A stretch of DNA of 64,000 bases from Stenocarpella maydis (GCA_002270565.1 NQMI01000003.1:799331-863330), one strand, 5' to 3'; numbered from the stretch's first letter, positions 11,900 through 24,700 are shown. Notes: a model not told the origin generated them from the letters alone. Program-made: numbers and translations.

Positions 11900-13020
11900 T
11901 GGTGCGCGACAGGGGCAACTTTCCAAAAACCCCAAAAACCCTTATACCCATACACCCACATTTATAGTCAAACACCTGCAATCTAATCTATTCAGCTAAT
12001 ATGCAATGTTTAAGGACTTGCATATATCCCTAAACCCCTTACTTTAAATGAGCACAATCTATATACCGCTATATAGTTTTAATCTCTCCCTTTCCCCTTT
12101 TCTAAATATAAAAGATCTATACACATCTAAATATATATTATCAATCCTTTCTAGATCAATATAGCACCCCCCATACCGCCGCCTAGGGCTGTAACTAATT
12201 GTCCAGTTACGCGCGAACTGCACGCTGAGACAAAGGCTGCACACCCATGTTGGCAGTTTTGCCCTGACTGTAATCTCCCCCTACCAGACGTCGTCAACCT
12301 AATTACACCTCCATAACCTTAACAACCAACTATCACGGCTGCACATACCGCTATATTAATAACAATGAATATATAAAACCAATCTGCACCCGCCCTTACT
12401 ATTCTAGGTCCAAATCCTATTGGATCACTTATATCCAGCACTAAAACTACTATTCAAGACCGCTACTGAAGTAAAAGGGAGACACGCAAGCTAAAACATA
12501 TATTATTAGCTCAGATTGGTGTCACCCTCTACTCTGGAGAGTATATAATAAGGCTGGTTGGTGGACTGATCATCCATGATTATATGCAAATTATCAAGCA
12601 TAGTAAATATCAGACCCTACCACTGGAACTTACCCAACCATATTCCTTATATAGGGCGTTAATTAATATAATACTCCAACATCTCTACATCACGCCTGAT
12701 CTCCTCAAAAAAGACTAAAGGGTTATTCAACAGGTTACACTTGGTAATAGTCCAGGTATAACAGAGCTTACTGCAGACATACAGTCTATAACAACCCTTC
12801 GTACACTTGTAACTATACTTAGAGCAAGGAAGACCAAAGATGATAATAAGGAAAGATACCCAATCATGCTACTATAAGATCAGCATGTTGAATTTAACGA
12901 TGAATCAATAGCGAATAAGAAGGGGAAGAAACATACAGTCAAGATACAACCTATATAACATAAAAACAATAAGGAGCTAGGAGAATAAACTCTAAATATA
13001 CCTATCAAGGGAGAAATATA
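11900..13020 (+). repeat. Left arm of the long inverted repeat
   Basis: About 1.12 kb, largely the reverse complement of 13068-14176. Best-conserved blocks are the outer about 250 bp and the inner about 550 bp. A middle block around 12200-12350 is more diverged. Confidence 0.8.
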
Positions 13021-13067
13021 GGTTAAGGAGGAGACCTCAGGTAATCAGGGGCCTAGTAACTTAAAGA

Positions 13068-14176
13068 TTATTTCTCCCTTAATAGGTATATTTAGAGTTT
13101 ATTCTCCTAGCTCCTTATTGTTTTTATGTTATATAGGTTGTATCTTGACTGTATGTTTCTTCCCCTTCTTATTCGCTGTTAATTCATCGTTAAATTTAAC
13201 ATGCTGATCTTATAGTAGCATGATTGGGTATCTTTCCTTATTATCATCTTTGGTCTCCTTGCTCTAAGTATAGTTACAAGTGTACGAAGGGTTGTTTAGA
13301 CTGTATGTCTGCAGTAAGCTCTGTTATACCTGGACTATTACCAAGTGTAACCTGTTGAATAACCCTTTAGTCTTTTTTGAGGAGAAGGCGTTTTGTGGAA
13401 GAATGTTGGAAGTATATTTTATTAAATTAAAAAAAAAAAAGAATATGGTTGGGTAAGTTCCAGTGGTAGGGTCTGATATTTACTATGCTTGATAATTTGC
13501 ATATAATCATGGATGATCAGTCCACCAACCAGCCTTATTATATACTCTCTAGAGTAGAGGGTGACACTAATCTGAGCTAATAATATATGTTTTACTTGCG
13601 TGTCTCCCTTTTACTTCAGTAGCGGTCTTGAATAGTAGTTTTGTGCTGGATATAAGTGATCCAATAGGATTTGGACCTAGAATAGTAAGGGCGGGTGAGA
13701 TTGGTTTTATATATTCATTGTTTTAATGAATACGCGGTACTCGTGCAGCCCGGATAGGTGCTGTTTAAGGTTGTGGAGGTGTAATTAGGTTGACGACGTG
13801 TGGTAGACGGAGAGTACACACAACAACACAACCAACATGGTTGCAGCCTTTGTCTTCCGGCGTTTTAGTTCTTAAAAAACAATTAGTTACAGCCCTAGGC
13901 GGCGGTATGGGGGGTGCTATATTGATTTAGAAAGGATTGATAATATATATTCAGATGTATATAGATCTTTTATGTTTAGAAAAGGGGAAGGGAGAGATCA
14001 AAACTATATAGCGGTATACAGATTGTGCTCATTTAAAGTAAGGGGTTTAGAGATATATGCAAGTCCTTAAACATTGCATATTAGCTGAATAGATTAGATT
14101 GCATTGTTTGCTATAAATGTGGGTATGGGTATAAGGGTTTTTGGGGTTTTTGGAAAGTTGCCCCTGTCGCGCACCA
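13068..14176 (-). repeat. Right arm of the long inverted repeat
   Basis: About 1.11 kb, largely the reverse complement of 11900-13020. Contains a local poly-A insert near 13425-13441 and a diverged block around 13725-13870. Confidence 0.8.
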
Positions 14177-14178
14177 TA

Positions 14179-15985
14179 GGGGTGATTCAGGCCAGAATCA
14201 CCCCAAATCTGGGGCGATTCTGGTCGGAACCTACCCAGCCTGGGCCACAGCCCAACTGCTCATCGCCATCAGCAACCCATTCGTGCTGGCTCACTGACTT
14301 GAGATTGCGGTTGCAGCTCCCATTCAAACCTTGACCGTTTCCAACCACGTCGTGGTGAGTCCCTTCTGGAATGAAATCTGCAAGTGTTGGCAGAGTTTCG
14401 CCAGCCTGCTCAACGCCCTGGTCACAGAATAGAACTTTAGAACGTCATGCATGACCCGTCTTCCCAATCTATAAAGACACACACTCGAGGCCGACCGTAC
14501 ACTGGGGGCTTGAAGAGGCAAGGATGAAGACTGCAACACTCGTGATGAAACCTTGGTGGCTGCTTGTCGATATCATTCTTTGCGCCACTGTCGGTTACGG
14601 TAGTCGATATTCACAATCAAAGCAGCCTGGATGTCCCCACTAGATTTCTGCATGTACCTTCTTGCCAGGTATTCCAGGTCCTCGCTCTACTAGCTATATT
14701 CGGGGACCTTTATATTCCGTCTGGAGCGTGCGCGGGTGAGTTCAGCCTTGATATGCAGACCGATCAGAGACTCGAGCTCTTTAAAGCTGGTGGAGACAAC
14801 GCGCTGTATCGGCTCGTATAAAAGACTCGCAAGCTATGATTTCACAGCACTGCACGTGTGTGTAGGCAACATTGAACTCAGGCATTCAAATGACAAGCGT
14901 CTTCAACAGAGTTGCACTTGTGAGCAGGTCAGTGTTAAAGGGAGGACATGAGCTGCAGGAGTTGGAGATCTAGATCCGAATACGCCCAGCCTGCATTTGG
15001 AAACATAATTCAGTATATCCAAGTTATGGGGCGTTATTCAGAAACTTTAAAGCTCGCTGAACCATGGGTCTTGAGGTGATCGAGCTGGTTAATTGGTGTG
15101 TTTAGATGAGATATCTGCATTCACAATAGTTACAGCTTCTAGTCCTAATGCTCGGCACGGTTTGCCTGGCCTAGTATTTAGCTCGCATCTCACGCTGCCA
15201 TGTGTTAAAGTAGCTCCGGGAGTGCATCTTGGTATCTTGTCTAATGTTGACACTCTGATCGGGTCCTCGTGCTATACCACCGGAGCATAGACGTAAGTAT
15301 ATCTTATAAATTCTGATATTAAATTGCACGTGCGGAAGGTAAATCTCAGTCTATAAGAGCAAATACTCTCGAAGCGAAGACCTTACTTTATCAATAACAG
15401 GATCTTCTTCCACTGTCCCCACGCCACCCTCTCCTAAGATTGCGCTATGCTGCTTCAATAGGAACCTTACTTTTTGCTGTAGATGTTAGAGCCTTTTCAA
15501 GACTCCAAATCTCTTATAACAGACTATAGCGAGCGGTTCTTAACAACACATAATGATCCATGGATGCCTTTCGCGAAATATCTGGGATAGTACGCCGCAT
15601 CTCGGAAAGTCAACGGTAGCAAGTTGTTAAGGGGATGCCAACAGTGGCCCTCGAAAATATAACGCTGTTCCAACGGGAACGTCATCCATATTCTTAATAT
15701 CCTGGTTCCCAAGCTATTTATGACTGGGATGGAAAGGCTCCTTAGTCTTTATGGAAGGTCCTTACTTCTTCAAGGGGTAAATAGTTTGGCAAGTTTGGGA
15801 CCCAGCAATAGACGAAATCCTACCGGTACAACACCGGCCAATATCTCAGCAACTAGGCAGGCAAGTGGCCGATCTTATGGCGAGCAATAATGTCGCCACT
15901 CGACGAAAACCAGGTTTTGGGCTTCTTCCAGGTGTTCAGATGGATCAAGCAGTTCCCTCAAAAAGACAAGCCAAGCTGTACCCCC
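14179..15985. other. No gene recognised
   Basis: About 1.8 kb of moderate GC. Short minus-strand frames around 15120-15290 and 15520-15720 look protein-like but are broken and belong to no family I can name. Confidence 0.45.
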
Positions 15986-15989
15986 AGCC

Positions 15990-16262
15990 AACTCCACCTA
16001 CACCTACACTTTAGCTTCACCTGCACATGTTTTCTACTACACCTGGTGCACCTGAACATTCTGCATCTGCACATTTTCTCTACATCTGAACATTTCTACT
16101 GCACACCCTACAACCTGCACCTGCACATTCTGGCTGCACCTACACCTGCTCCTCTGCACCTGCACTTGCTCCTCTACACCTGCACCTGGGGTACCTGCAC
16201 CTATACCTGCTTCTCTGCACCTGTACCTGGGGTACCTGCACCTGCACATCTGCACACCTGCA
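15990..16262. repeat. Degenerate hexameric tandem repeat (ACCTGC type)
   Basis: Many imperfect copies of CCTGCA/ACCTGC and the longer unit GGGTACCTGCACCT, for example at 16188-16201 and 16230-16243. The array reads open in several frames because of the 6-bp period, so ORFs across it (15890-16315 plus, 16037-16255 minus) are not accepted as genes. Confidence 0.8.
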
Positions 16263-18234
16263 CATATATATCTGCAGCTACAAATTTTTACTATAACCCC
16301 TGCATGTATACCTGACTCCCCTGCCTTTACCAGGCTTATGGCTTGGATAGCAGAGGATACTACCTCGCGTAATGTAAAGGGCAGGATAGGTTAGTAAAAC
16401 CTGCGAACCCGGACCAAATAGTGAGAAACAAAACAAGACAGCAAGAAGCAGAGCGCTGGGGCGCCTGGGCCCCACCCGCCCGTAGGTATGAACACACCTC
16501 CCGCGCTTCATGTCGTCCGCCAAAAGCCAAGACATGCTCGCCCTCCTGATCATCGCACACCCCGATGACAACAAGTTTTAAGACCCGGATCGTCCGGCTG
16601 GTACAAATCGGGTTGATATGCTTTGCTAAGCCCGTCTTAGGGTCGACGGAACGGACCACTTCAATATCCCCAGACCGCCTAAACTGGTTATATGAGTATT
16701 ATATATGAGAAGCCTGTCTTCAGTTCGCGATATCTAGGGGCGAGGCACGAGGGAAGAAGGCGCGCGCGGGTGTCGCAGTGGCCGTGGAGCGACTTCTTGT
16801 TGGGCTGTGTGACGTGCGGTAGCGTGACTGAGTTGCAGAGCGAGACCCGGGTGGACGCTCAAGATATCACCATGTACTTCTTGTCCACCCAGGACAGGAA
16901 TCCTCTGGGTGTTATAGCATTATGGAAGAATTCCCATGATGCCATCACGCTCGAAGGACGCTTTTTGACCCAACAATGAGAGCATCAGACCTTTCATTAC
17001 CTATAGTTTTAAAATCAGGAATTGAAGCTAACAAGAATAATAATAAACAGCCCGAGGGCCGCGGATATAGGATAATTGGCAGGAAACTCGGCAAGAAGAG
17101 GCACGAGCGGCTTCCCAGAGCTGATAAGATTCGTGCTAACGGTCTGTCCATGGCTGGCTTCAAGGTAGTACACCGAGGTAGTACAGTGAGGAACGGGATC
17201 TTGAGGAAGCGGATTACATCAACCTATTCCGTCCAAGGGTCGGTAATGCTCTATCTTTATTCCGTGCTCAGAGACGAGAATCTCCAGTTTAAACCCACAT
17301 CAGAGACGGCAATGCCACAGAAGCCAGTCTGCACGAGCATGGCGCAGTTAGTCACGAGTCAGGGCGTTTGGGTGGCAGCTATTCTCCATTGACTACGGTA
17401 CTACTATGCATGTGTTGGATCCTTTCCAATCTTTCAGCATCCACCTCCAGCTCATTCGCAGTCAGGACTGCGTAAACACCACGATGAATGTAGTTTGAGT
17501 ACCCGGTAAAAATCTGTCACCCCAGTGACCCGAAAGTACACAGTTAAGCTGTATCCCAAACGTCCAGGAGCTGCCTGCCTGAATATACCTAGTTCCGGTG
17601 CAGCCAAGACCTGACAGGCCTTGATGTATCCAATTCAACTTCCTTCGACCGCAAGACCATAAATGGCAGGCTGAGAACCAACGTGCATATGCATGCAGAT
17701 AGTACTCTTGCAGCTGCAGGTTGCGGGATTCTGCCGAGGCTAGGCAAGCTCCAGCGACCGTCGAGGGCACAAGGCCCGAGCCTGGCGCCCACATTGATCC
17801 ACTTCGAATATCGCATACATTTATAGTAATATAATATGGATCGAAGTTCAAGACGACGGAATATCGACATTCAGAGCTACTGAAGCTTGCTGATCACGAG
17901 CTGCAGTGTCTGGATCACGCTCTCCGCCGGCTGAAGCCCCTTGTTGATCAACGGACAAGCTTAGCTCTTCACGTATTTGTCGACTTGACCAAACTTTCCG
18001 GGAAATTATATGTGGTGCGTGATATCAATGCTGACTAGGGTAGCTGCAACTTCAAATTCCAGTCCTCGTACTCTGGCCATATATTGGAGATGTTGAGTTA
18101 AAGACTTAATTAAAGTGGCCGTCTTGGTACCAATGAATGATGTATTGTCCAAGGCTCTTTGTAAAGGCACCCGACCAAGATATCACCACAGTGCCACCAT
18201 TGTCCAAAGCACTTGCGGAGCTCTTCCGACCATC
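16263..18234. other. Unassigned DNA with short protein-like frames
   Basis: Three open frames were considered: minus strand 16360-16659 (99 aa), plus strand 16692-16979 (95 aa) and plus strand 16976-17392 (138 aa). None has a domain I recognise and none links to its neighbours through convincing splice sites. A minus-strand frame at 17462-17851 is also open but unassigned. They may be remnants of genes or chance. Confidence 0.35.
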
Positions 18235-18728
18235 TCAGTCCCTCTCAAAGCCTCCAGTCAACTTCTCCGCAGTAACTATAGGATAAAATACAAAAGGTTC
18301 CGTAATATACTGTATGTACTCTTGATATAGCCACTGTACGTGTGCTGATTTTTGGTGTACACGATATTCTACCTCGCTGGCGAATCTATTGTAGGGATTC
18401 TAGTTAGTTTGTATAACTAACCTATTAACAAAAGTAAATAGTTTACGAACTTTTCGATAAAGACAAACTGATCTCTGCCTTCGACCTTATACCATCGATA
18501 GATCTTGGCAGCAGGCTCAAGCTGTTCTGTTGCTTCTCCCACGCGAGCGAAGAACTCGACTACCTAAAGCGAAGGCACACAAGATCAGCATCCACTTCCC
18601 TCGAGTCAACCAAATGGCTTATCGAAACATGACTTTCGATTTTATCGTATGCGTACCTTTGCCTGGGTCTCGGGTTTCACATTGAGAGTGGAAACGGAGT
18701 AGTAGCTTGAAGTGTCCTTAGTCGCCAT
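18235..18728 (-). CDS. Small ABM-fold (dimeric alpha/beta barrel) protein, 111 aa
   Basis: Three short exons, each too small for a standard ORF list: 18728-18657, 18563-18451 and 18385-18235. Intron 1 (93 nt) has GTACGC and TTTAG. Intron 2 (65 nt) has a weak GTTCGT donor, a CTAAC branch and AATAG. The phases fit and the product ends in a stop. The protein runs as an ABM-type half-barrel: an N-terminal strand (SVSTLNVKPETQAK), a helix (VVEFFARVGEATEQLEP), a strand pair (YRWYKVEGRDQFVFIEKFA), a helix with KSAHVQ, and a GGFERD tail. Fungal ABM-like proteins of this size include quinol monooxygenase-like enzymes and stress proteins; the substrate cannot be told. The family is confident, the second donor less so. 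Confidence 0.82.
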
Positions 18729-20183
18729 TGCGGTGATAAATTCCGGGGCGGCACTCAGGGGAGCAGCAAAGAAATGAATTCAAAGTAAGCAGTTGCTCGC
18801 GGATGCAGAAACTCGATGACTTGATTTATGTCGCGTCCCGGTTTCACTCTTGTCCAGTCGGCCCCTTTTGTGTGCGGCTGGGTAGCTCCCATTCTGCAGG
18901 TCATATCTGCACACAAATCCAGCCAGGCAAGTCTTATCGTCTGGAACAGGGGTACAGAATACGCACAACCAGGATCAACGATCAATAAGCGAGGTTATCC
19001 AAAGACAGGTCTGCGGCACCAAGGTCAGTTCAGCTGATATGCTGCTGCTGCGTGCATCCAATCACACACATTCCGCGGCGGCTGTTGGTGCTGTTGGTCT
19101 CTGAGACCGCTCGGGGAGCATCCGTCATGCACGAGGTCAATAATTCCGCAATCAGTGACACCGTAGTATTCTACCCGCGGGCACACTACTCCGAAAGGCA
19201 AAATCAAGTGCGTAAATGGAGCCAATCCTCTGCTTGGCCTGCCGATTCTTAAGGTTTCTAGAGCAGGCGCCAGTCTCGCAACCCAACGATCCTCCATTTC
19301 TTTAACTGCTGGGCAGCACCAACGTCTATGGGAGCCCGCTTTCCCACTTTTCCGCCCCTACTATTGGCTGGTACGCCGAAGTCAACCAATTTACGAGGAA
19401 GACCCAAAGTAACTCTGATAGCAGGCGGTACAGGTATTACATTAGCAAACGCTTAGACAACGAGGTAGAACTAATGGTCTGTCAGAGAATATCGCCCCAG
19501 CTCAGATGAGTGAGGGCCTACGGCTCATCAGTAAGGGCAATCACTTCCGGCGCCAACGGACCTTTCCGGATCAAAGCAACCGTCTCCTGAATCTGCCTAC
19601 TCTTGCTGGCGTTAATAATGATGGGGTCTACTAGCTATGTATCAATCAAATCAAATTACCGAGCCTGGTCGCCATCTTTCTTGTTGGGCCGTTGTCACTT
19701 AATAAGCCACACCAAGGTGCCATGTGTGGTACTTTGCAGCAGTAAACGCAACGATAGACTTCAGCCTGGGACGCCCTTGTATATAGCGGACTACCTTTAT
19801 AGCACCCCCCCCCCCCTTAATACCTGTGTGTATATAAAATGCAAATAACCCCCTCTTAGATCAGACCCCTAAGCCTTCGGGAGTCTGTCCTTTTCACCCT
19901 CTAATCTCACAGGCGAGGCTCTTCAGTATTGTTGAGAAATAAGATTATAATTTTGAATTAAATATAACCTAGCTAGGGGTGAGGTTTTGTCTCTCCCCAC
20001 CCCCTTAGCAGCCTTCTTGAGAGTCTAAGAGCCTCATGGCCGCGCATGATGGCCCTTGCGCATCATGATGGGCCCTATAGTGAAGCCGCTGGCGGGATCC
20101 TGCCGGGTGTAGCTGCTATAACGCGCCTGTTGCCGATCCTTGGGGATTGATTCGCTGATAGGGCCATGCCAGGAACAATTCTT
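18729..20183. other. No gene recognised; upstream of the ABM gene
   Basis: Contains the presumed promoter of the minus-strand ABM gene. A poly-C run lies near 19804-19817. No coding region was supported. Confidence 0.45.
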
Positions 20184-20210
20184 TCTGTCTGTCTGTCTGT
20201 CTGTCTGTCT
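20184..20210. repeat. (TCTG)n microsatellite
   Basis: About six and a half perfect copies of a TCTG tetramer. Confidence 0.95.
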
Positions 20211-20285
20211 ATAAGGGCTCGACTCAGTAGCACCTTAACCTAATAACGCGCAGACTAGTGTACTTGTTGATACTATCTAGGATGT

Positions 20286-21017
20286 CTATGATGGGGATAA
20301 TATAGGTGATGTCGTTATGGGCCGTGGTCCTCTCTTGTTACAATAGTCCTTGAACTCTTGTAGGCCGTCGCGCTCGGACAAGGCCTTGGTGTAGCGAATG
20401 CTAGGTTTCGGGAGGCCGGTGGTGTCGTCTCCGTAGCCACGGTAAAGGGGTCTCATGTTATCGATGTACGCCTGCTTCACCTCGACAGCCGCCTCGAGCT
20501 CTTCCATGACCTCCTCGTGCCCGGTTCTGCCTGGCTGTATCATATTGATTGCGGCCGGCGTTTCCGCCTCGTTACGAGAGGGACCGCCGTGGTCTTGGCG
20601 AGGGGGGCTCGGAGGTCCGATATCATTAGTTATAGCACCTTTACCTTCGCAGACCACATGGTGGTTGGTCAGCAGGTGCGTTTCCTCATGGGTTCCGGGC
20701 GAGGGTTGGTTTCTGTCACCCGAGCTGGTGGCGAAGCGCAGAAAAGAAGCCCAATGGTCCGGACTTGGTGTCATTGTCATGTGGGCTTTATAGGCTGTCC
20801 AATCTGGTCGCTCATGCGAAGGGCAAGCTCGCGATCGAGGTACTGTGTCGTCCTGGCTTGGTCCCGCAGTTTGAAGGGAACGAATGAAGCGGGGGCAAGC
20901 AGGAACCTGGGTGCGATGAGGAAACGGTGGGAACGGTATCAATGCTGCTAGAGTCTGCAATTTGTACCATGTTGAGTTAGTTGCAACAAATAACATCGTG
21001 GACCCCATTCCGACCAC
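20286..21017 (-). CDS. Hypothetical protein, doubtful (243 aa)
   Basis: An uninterrupted minus-strand frame. The N-terminal about 150 residues are Pro/His/Thr-rich and look weakly coding. The C-terminal part (EEVMEELEAAVEVKQAYIDN... through FKDYCNKRG) has a helical, charged composition more like real protein. No known domain. It may be an exon of a larger gene or a decayed one, or the true coding part may be only about 20300-20530. Confidence 0.3.
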   Translation of the reverse strand: MVGMGSTMLFVATNSTWYKLQTLAALIPFPPFPHRTQVPACPRFIRSLQTAGPSQDDTVPRSRACPSHERPDWTAYKAHMTMTPSPDHWASFLRFATSSGDRNQPSPGTHEETHLLTNHHVVCEGKGAITNDIGPPSPPRQDHGGPSRNEAETPAAINMIQPGRTGHEEVMEELEAAVEVKQAYIDNMRPLYRGYGDDTTGLPKPSIRYTKALSERDGLQEFKDYCNKRGPRPITTSPILSPS

Positions 21018-21724
21018 CCTCCGCCACGACTATGCCACTATTCCCAATGCCAATTGCCGTCCACCAAGATGACCTCTTCCGTTGGTGTTGAGGAATCATC
21101 TGAAGCCTCGCTGCCAGGGTATATCGCCTCGGCGAGGATTTAGGCCTTCCGAATAGCCGTAACATCGGTGAAATCCGCATTTGGGTTGATTTGGACCATC
21201 GTACGAAGAATTTAAATGCGATGAAGGAACTCCGCTACACTGGTAGTAAATTTAGGGGCGCCAGCTAGAGTGCCTTAGGGAAACAAGGCAAGAGAAGACA
21301 CAGACGCATGTATAGGCACCTTTTAAAGAGTCTAATTCTCCTACTACATTACTTGATTAAAAGCATTAACTCCCAGGAAACTTCCTCAAATAAGATAGTT
21401 TAATATATTAATTACTGTTGAAGACGAGCCATCCAGCGACTATTGGGAGGCAAGTTTTGTTAAAGCTCTCCCCCTCTAACAGCTGAGGAAGAAGAGGACC
21501 CTCCAACGCGATAGAAGGGGCACCGAGGGGAGTAGAGGTATGAGGCGAGGAGACGGAAGAAGGACCGGAAAAGACGATTTTCACAATACACGAGACCTGA
21601 TCGGATAAGACAGAATAATTATAGAGCAAAAGAGAGTTTAATTATGTCACCCTACACCCCAGAACACTATACTATGAAGCAAGTTAGTTTATGACAATAT
21701 TAGAGACATGAAGATAACTATACC
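21018..21724. other. 3' flank of the NLR gene, no gene recognised
   Basis: Mixed to AT-rich DNA; nothing supported. Confidence 0.45.
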
Positions 21725-24700
21725 TTAGACATTATCAGATGGGTCTAATTCTGTAAGAGCTGGAATTACCTGCTCGACACGCCAAGCGTCCAAAGCTTTA
21801 ATGGACCAAGAGGTAGCTGGATGCTCTATTCCCAGTACTTCACGGCGGATTTGGACGCATGACTTCATCAAGTCAATAGCATCAGTGGCCCGTTTTTGAG
21901 AGTGCCAGGTAAAAGCTAGGTTGCCCATGCTTCTGAGTGTATCAGGATGGGTAAGCCCGAGTATCTGCTTGCGAGTCTCCATAACTTCCACCTCTAGCTT
22001 CTCAGCCTCTTCCCACCGGCCTTGGTTCCAATATGTTGATGCTAGGTTGCCCATACTGATGAGTGTATCAGGATGGGTAAGCCCGTGTATCTGCTTGTGG
22101 TTCTCCATAACTTCCACCTGTAGCTTCTCAGCCTCTTCCCACCGGCCTTGGTTCGAATATGTTGATGCTAGGTTGCCCATGCTGATGAGTGTATCAGGAT
22201 GGGTAGGCCCGAGTATCTGCTTGCGAGTCTCCATAACTTCCACCTCTAGCTTCTCAGCCTCTTCCCACCGGCCTTGGTTCCGATATGTTGATGCTAGGTT
22301 GCCCATGCTTCTGAGTGTATCAGGATGGGTAAGCCCGAGTATCTGCTTGCGAGTCTCCATAACTTCCACCTGTAGCTTCTCAGCCTCCCCCCACAGTCCT
22401 TCATCGGAGTACACTCTGCTGAGTGTCGTTCCAATAAAATCTTCATGCTTCTTCAAGTTCTCGCCCTCGCGAGCATAATCCTCCTTCACGCTCGGTAGGT
22501 GCACAATTAAGTGCCGACGGAACTCGGGGCGACCCTGATCCTTTGTAACTTGAAGACATGCCGCAACAATAAACACCATGTAGTACCATCGCCACAGTCG
22601 ACTCGGGTCAATCTGCCTTGCTCGCCGCTGAACTAGGCTATGCATTGCCACCCCAGGCCATTCCCCTTGCACTCGCTGCAATAGGTTATAGCGAACCAGT
22701 AGATCGACGCCGTGTCGGTATTGAAAACTGTCCCATTCGCCTTCGTTGAGTGGGAAGTATTGCTGGAGATCAGCCGGCATTCCTTGGCCAGCTTCCTTGT
22801 CCAGCTCGGCGTCGACTGTTTCCATTCCAAGGCTTGCTAAGCGGAGCATCTCATCCTGGATAATGCTGCCTTTGAAATGCGCAATGAACGTAAGCAGCAC
22901 GTCAGGATGCATATCTGCATGCTCCTCCGTGATCTTCTCTAGCGTGGTATCCCATACTGTCCACACCGTCTTGTCTGTCGGTCGCAAGCCACGAAACTTA
23001 TCCATTTGGAGAAGCGAGTCGCGGTGCCTGTCGAAGTCTCTGAGGTATTGCAACAAAGTTTGTTCATGCGTAAGGCCATCGCGGATATTGTTGCCGATAT
23101 ATGCGCCTGCGAGGTCAATAGCAAGCGCTAGATACCCGAGTTTTTGTGCAACCTCGTCGCATTTGTGCCGGATGTCGTCGGGAGTCGACTCTGCATCGAG
23201 TTGAAGCAATCGAAGAAGAAGTGCTGATCCTTCTGGTGGCGACATGACGTCAACTCGAATTTGTTCGCAACCCCCACGGACCAAGTGTACGCTTTGATCG
23301 TCTCGGCTGGTAATGATGATGCTTCCTTGCTTCCCTTTCGGCATTATCTTCTGGATTCCCCAGCTCACATCATCGGCATTGTCGATAATTACCAGCCATT
23401 TATCATATGCGTCCGTCCTATCGCGAAGCCATCGGAGTACTGCCTGCACCTCTGGGTCGGCAAGAACCGATGTCTCTTTGTTGCCGCATTGCTCCGGTAG
23501 CCCAAGCTCCGCAGCAAATCTCTTGAAGCTTGATCGCACTGTCTCCTTGTCGGTGGCATCGATCCAGAAGATGGGATTGTATCGTTCTTTATTCTTCTCA
23601 GCATAGTGTAGTGCGAGCTGTGATTTTCCGACGCCGCCTAACCCGTGAAGCACGACTGCATGTGGAACGCTTGCTTTGTCATGTCGAGTTCGGAGCTGCT
23701 GTTCTAGCTTGCTTGAGAGTTCAATCCGCTCAGTATAGGTATATACCGTCTCGAGAGGGACGGTATAGAGATGTTTCGCTGATGGAGCTGAAGATTTCGT
23801 TACTTCAACAAGCCCCCGAAGTATTCTCTTGTAGCTTGTGTCTTCTTTTGAGCCAAACTTGTTCAGGCCGTAATGATCGACGGGTAGGCCGATATTTCGA
23901 AATTTCGGGCTTCCATAAGTGGCAGATGACTCACTAACAACCTGAATCTGCTTTTAGCAACATTTCATCTAGATAACAGGTCCACTCACAAATCGCTCCC
24001 ATTGAATAAACCATAGTCGAAAAATCCGTGTCGGCCGTTGCTCGTAGAAGTTGATTACATGCAAGTCGTCTGGAGCAACGCGCTTGAATGTGTTGTGGAA
24101 GTCGACTAATGAAAGGGACTCGTACTCCAGGTTAGCTAGGATCAGCGGGTTTGACCCAAGCGGCTGGAGAGCTTGCGCTGCTCGCCAGCCCCATGCGCCG
24201 AAGTTGGATCCGCGATGTGGTGTGCCCAAGAAGAGGATTGCCTTTGTATATTTGGCGATGTGGTCAGGATCTCGACTCGAGTGGGCTTGAATCATTGCCT
24301 GCCGCAGTTAGCATCATTATTCTGGAAAACTGTCTTTCCACCTACCTGTTTGATTACTAGACCCCCATAGCTGTGCCCTACAAAGATCAAATTTCGGCTC
24401 CGCTCCTAGGATCGAGGTTGTCAGCAATACTCTAATATCGTATCTATCACCAATGCTTACTGCTTCAGACACACGGACCTCCCCATTGATGTGATCGAGG
24501 AGCTCATTCCCGAGACTCGTCAGTCGTGTGTGCACCGCATCTCTCTTCCAGTACGAGTCGTAGTTGTAGAAGAAGGTGCGGGTGTGCTTGCGGATGTCCG
24601 AAGGAAGATCGTCGGGAAGGAAGTCGCTGACCCAGTTCACGAACTTCTTGGTGTTCAGCACTGCTTCAGGCATATCGACAGTCGCCGCATCGGCCGTCGT

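Larger units (their letters stand above)
11900..14176. mobile_element. 2.28-kb near-palindromic element flanked by TA
   Basis: The outer ends are inverted copies (left TGGTGCGCGACAGGGGCAAC inward; right its reverse complement) and the inverted similarity runs through nearly the whole element to a centre at about 13021-13067. TA dinucleotides at 11898-11899 and 14177-14178 fit a Tc1/mariner-type target duplication. The arms are AT-rich and differ by scattered substitutions and short insertions; the right arm has an extra A-rich insert near 13425. No transposase frame survives. It could be a foldback-type non-autonomous element with about 1.1-kb TIRs, or two copies fused head to head. It lies just downstream of the unknown gene pair. 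Confidence 0.75.

Noticed and set aside
15890..16315. 141-aa frame across the ACCTGC array
   Set aside because: A 6-bp repeat stays open by its period; both strands show the same effect.
16692..17392. Two consecutive plus-strand frames (95 and 138 aa)
   Set aside because: They overlap at one end and look partly protein-like, but no domain or splice link could be shown; left as unassigned.
21921..22478. 185-aa plus-strand frame
   Set aside because: Complement of the TPR repeats of the NLR gene.
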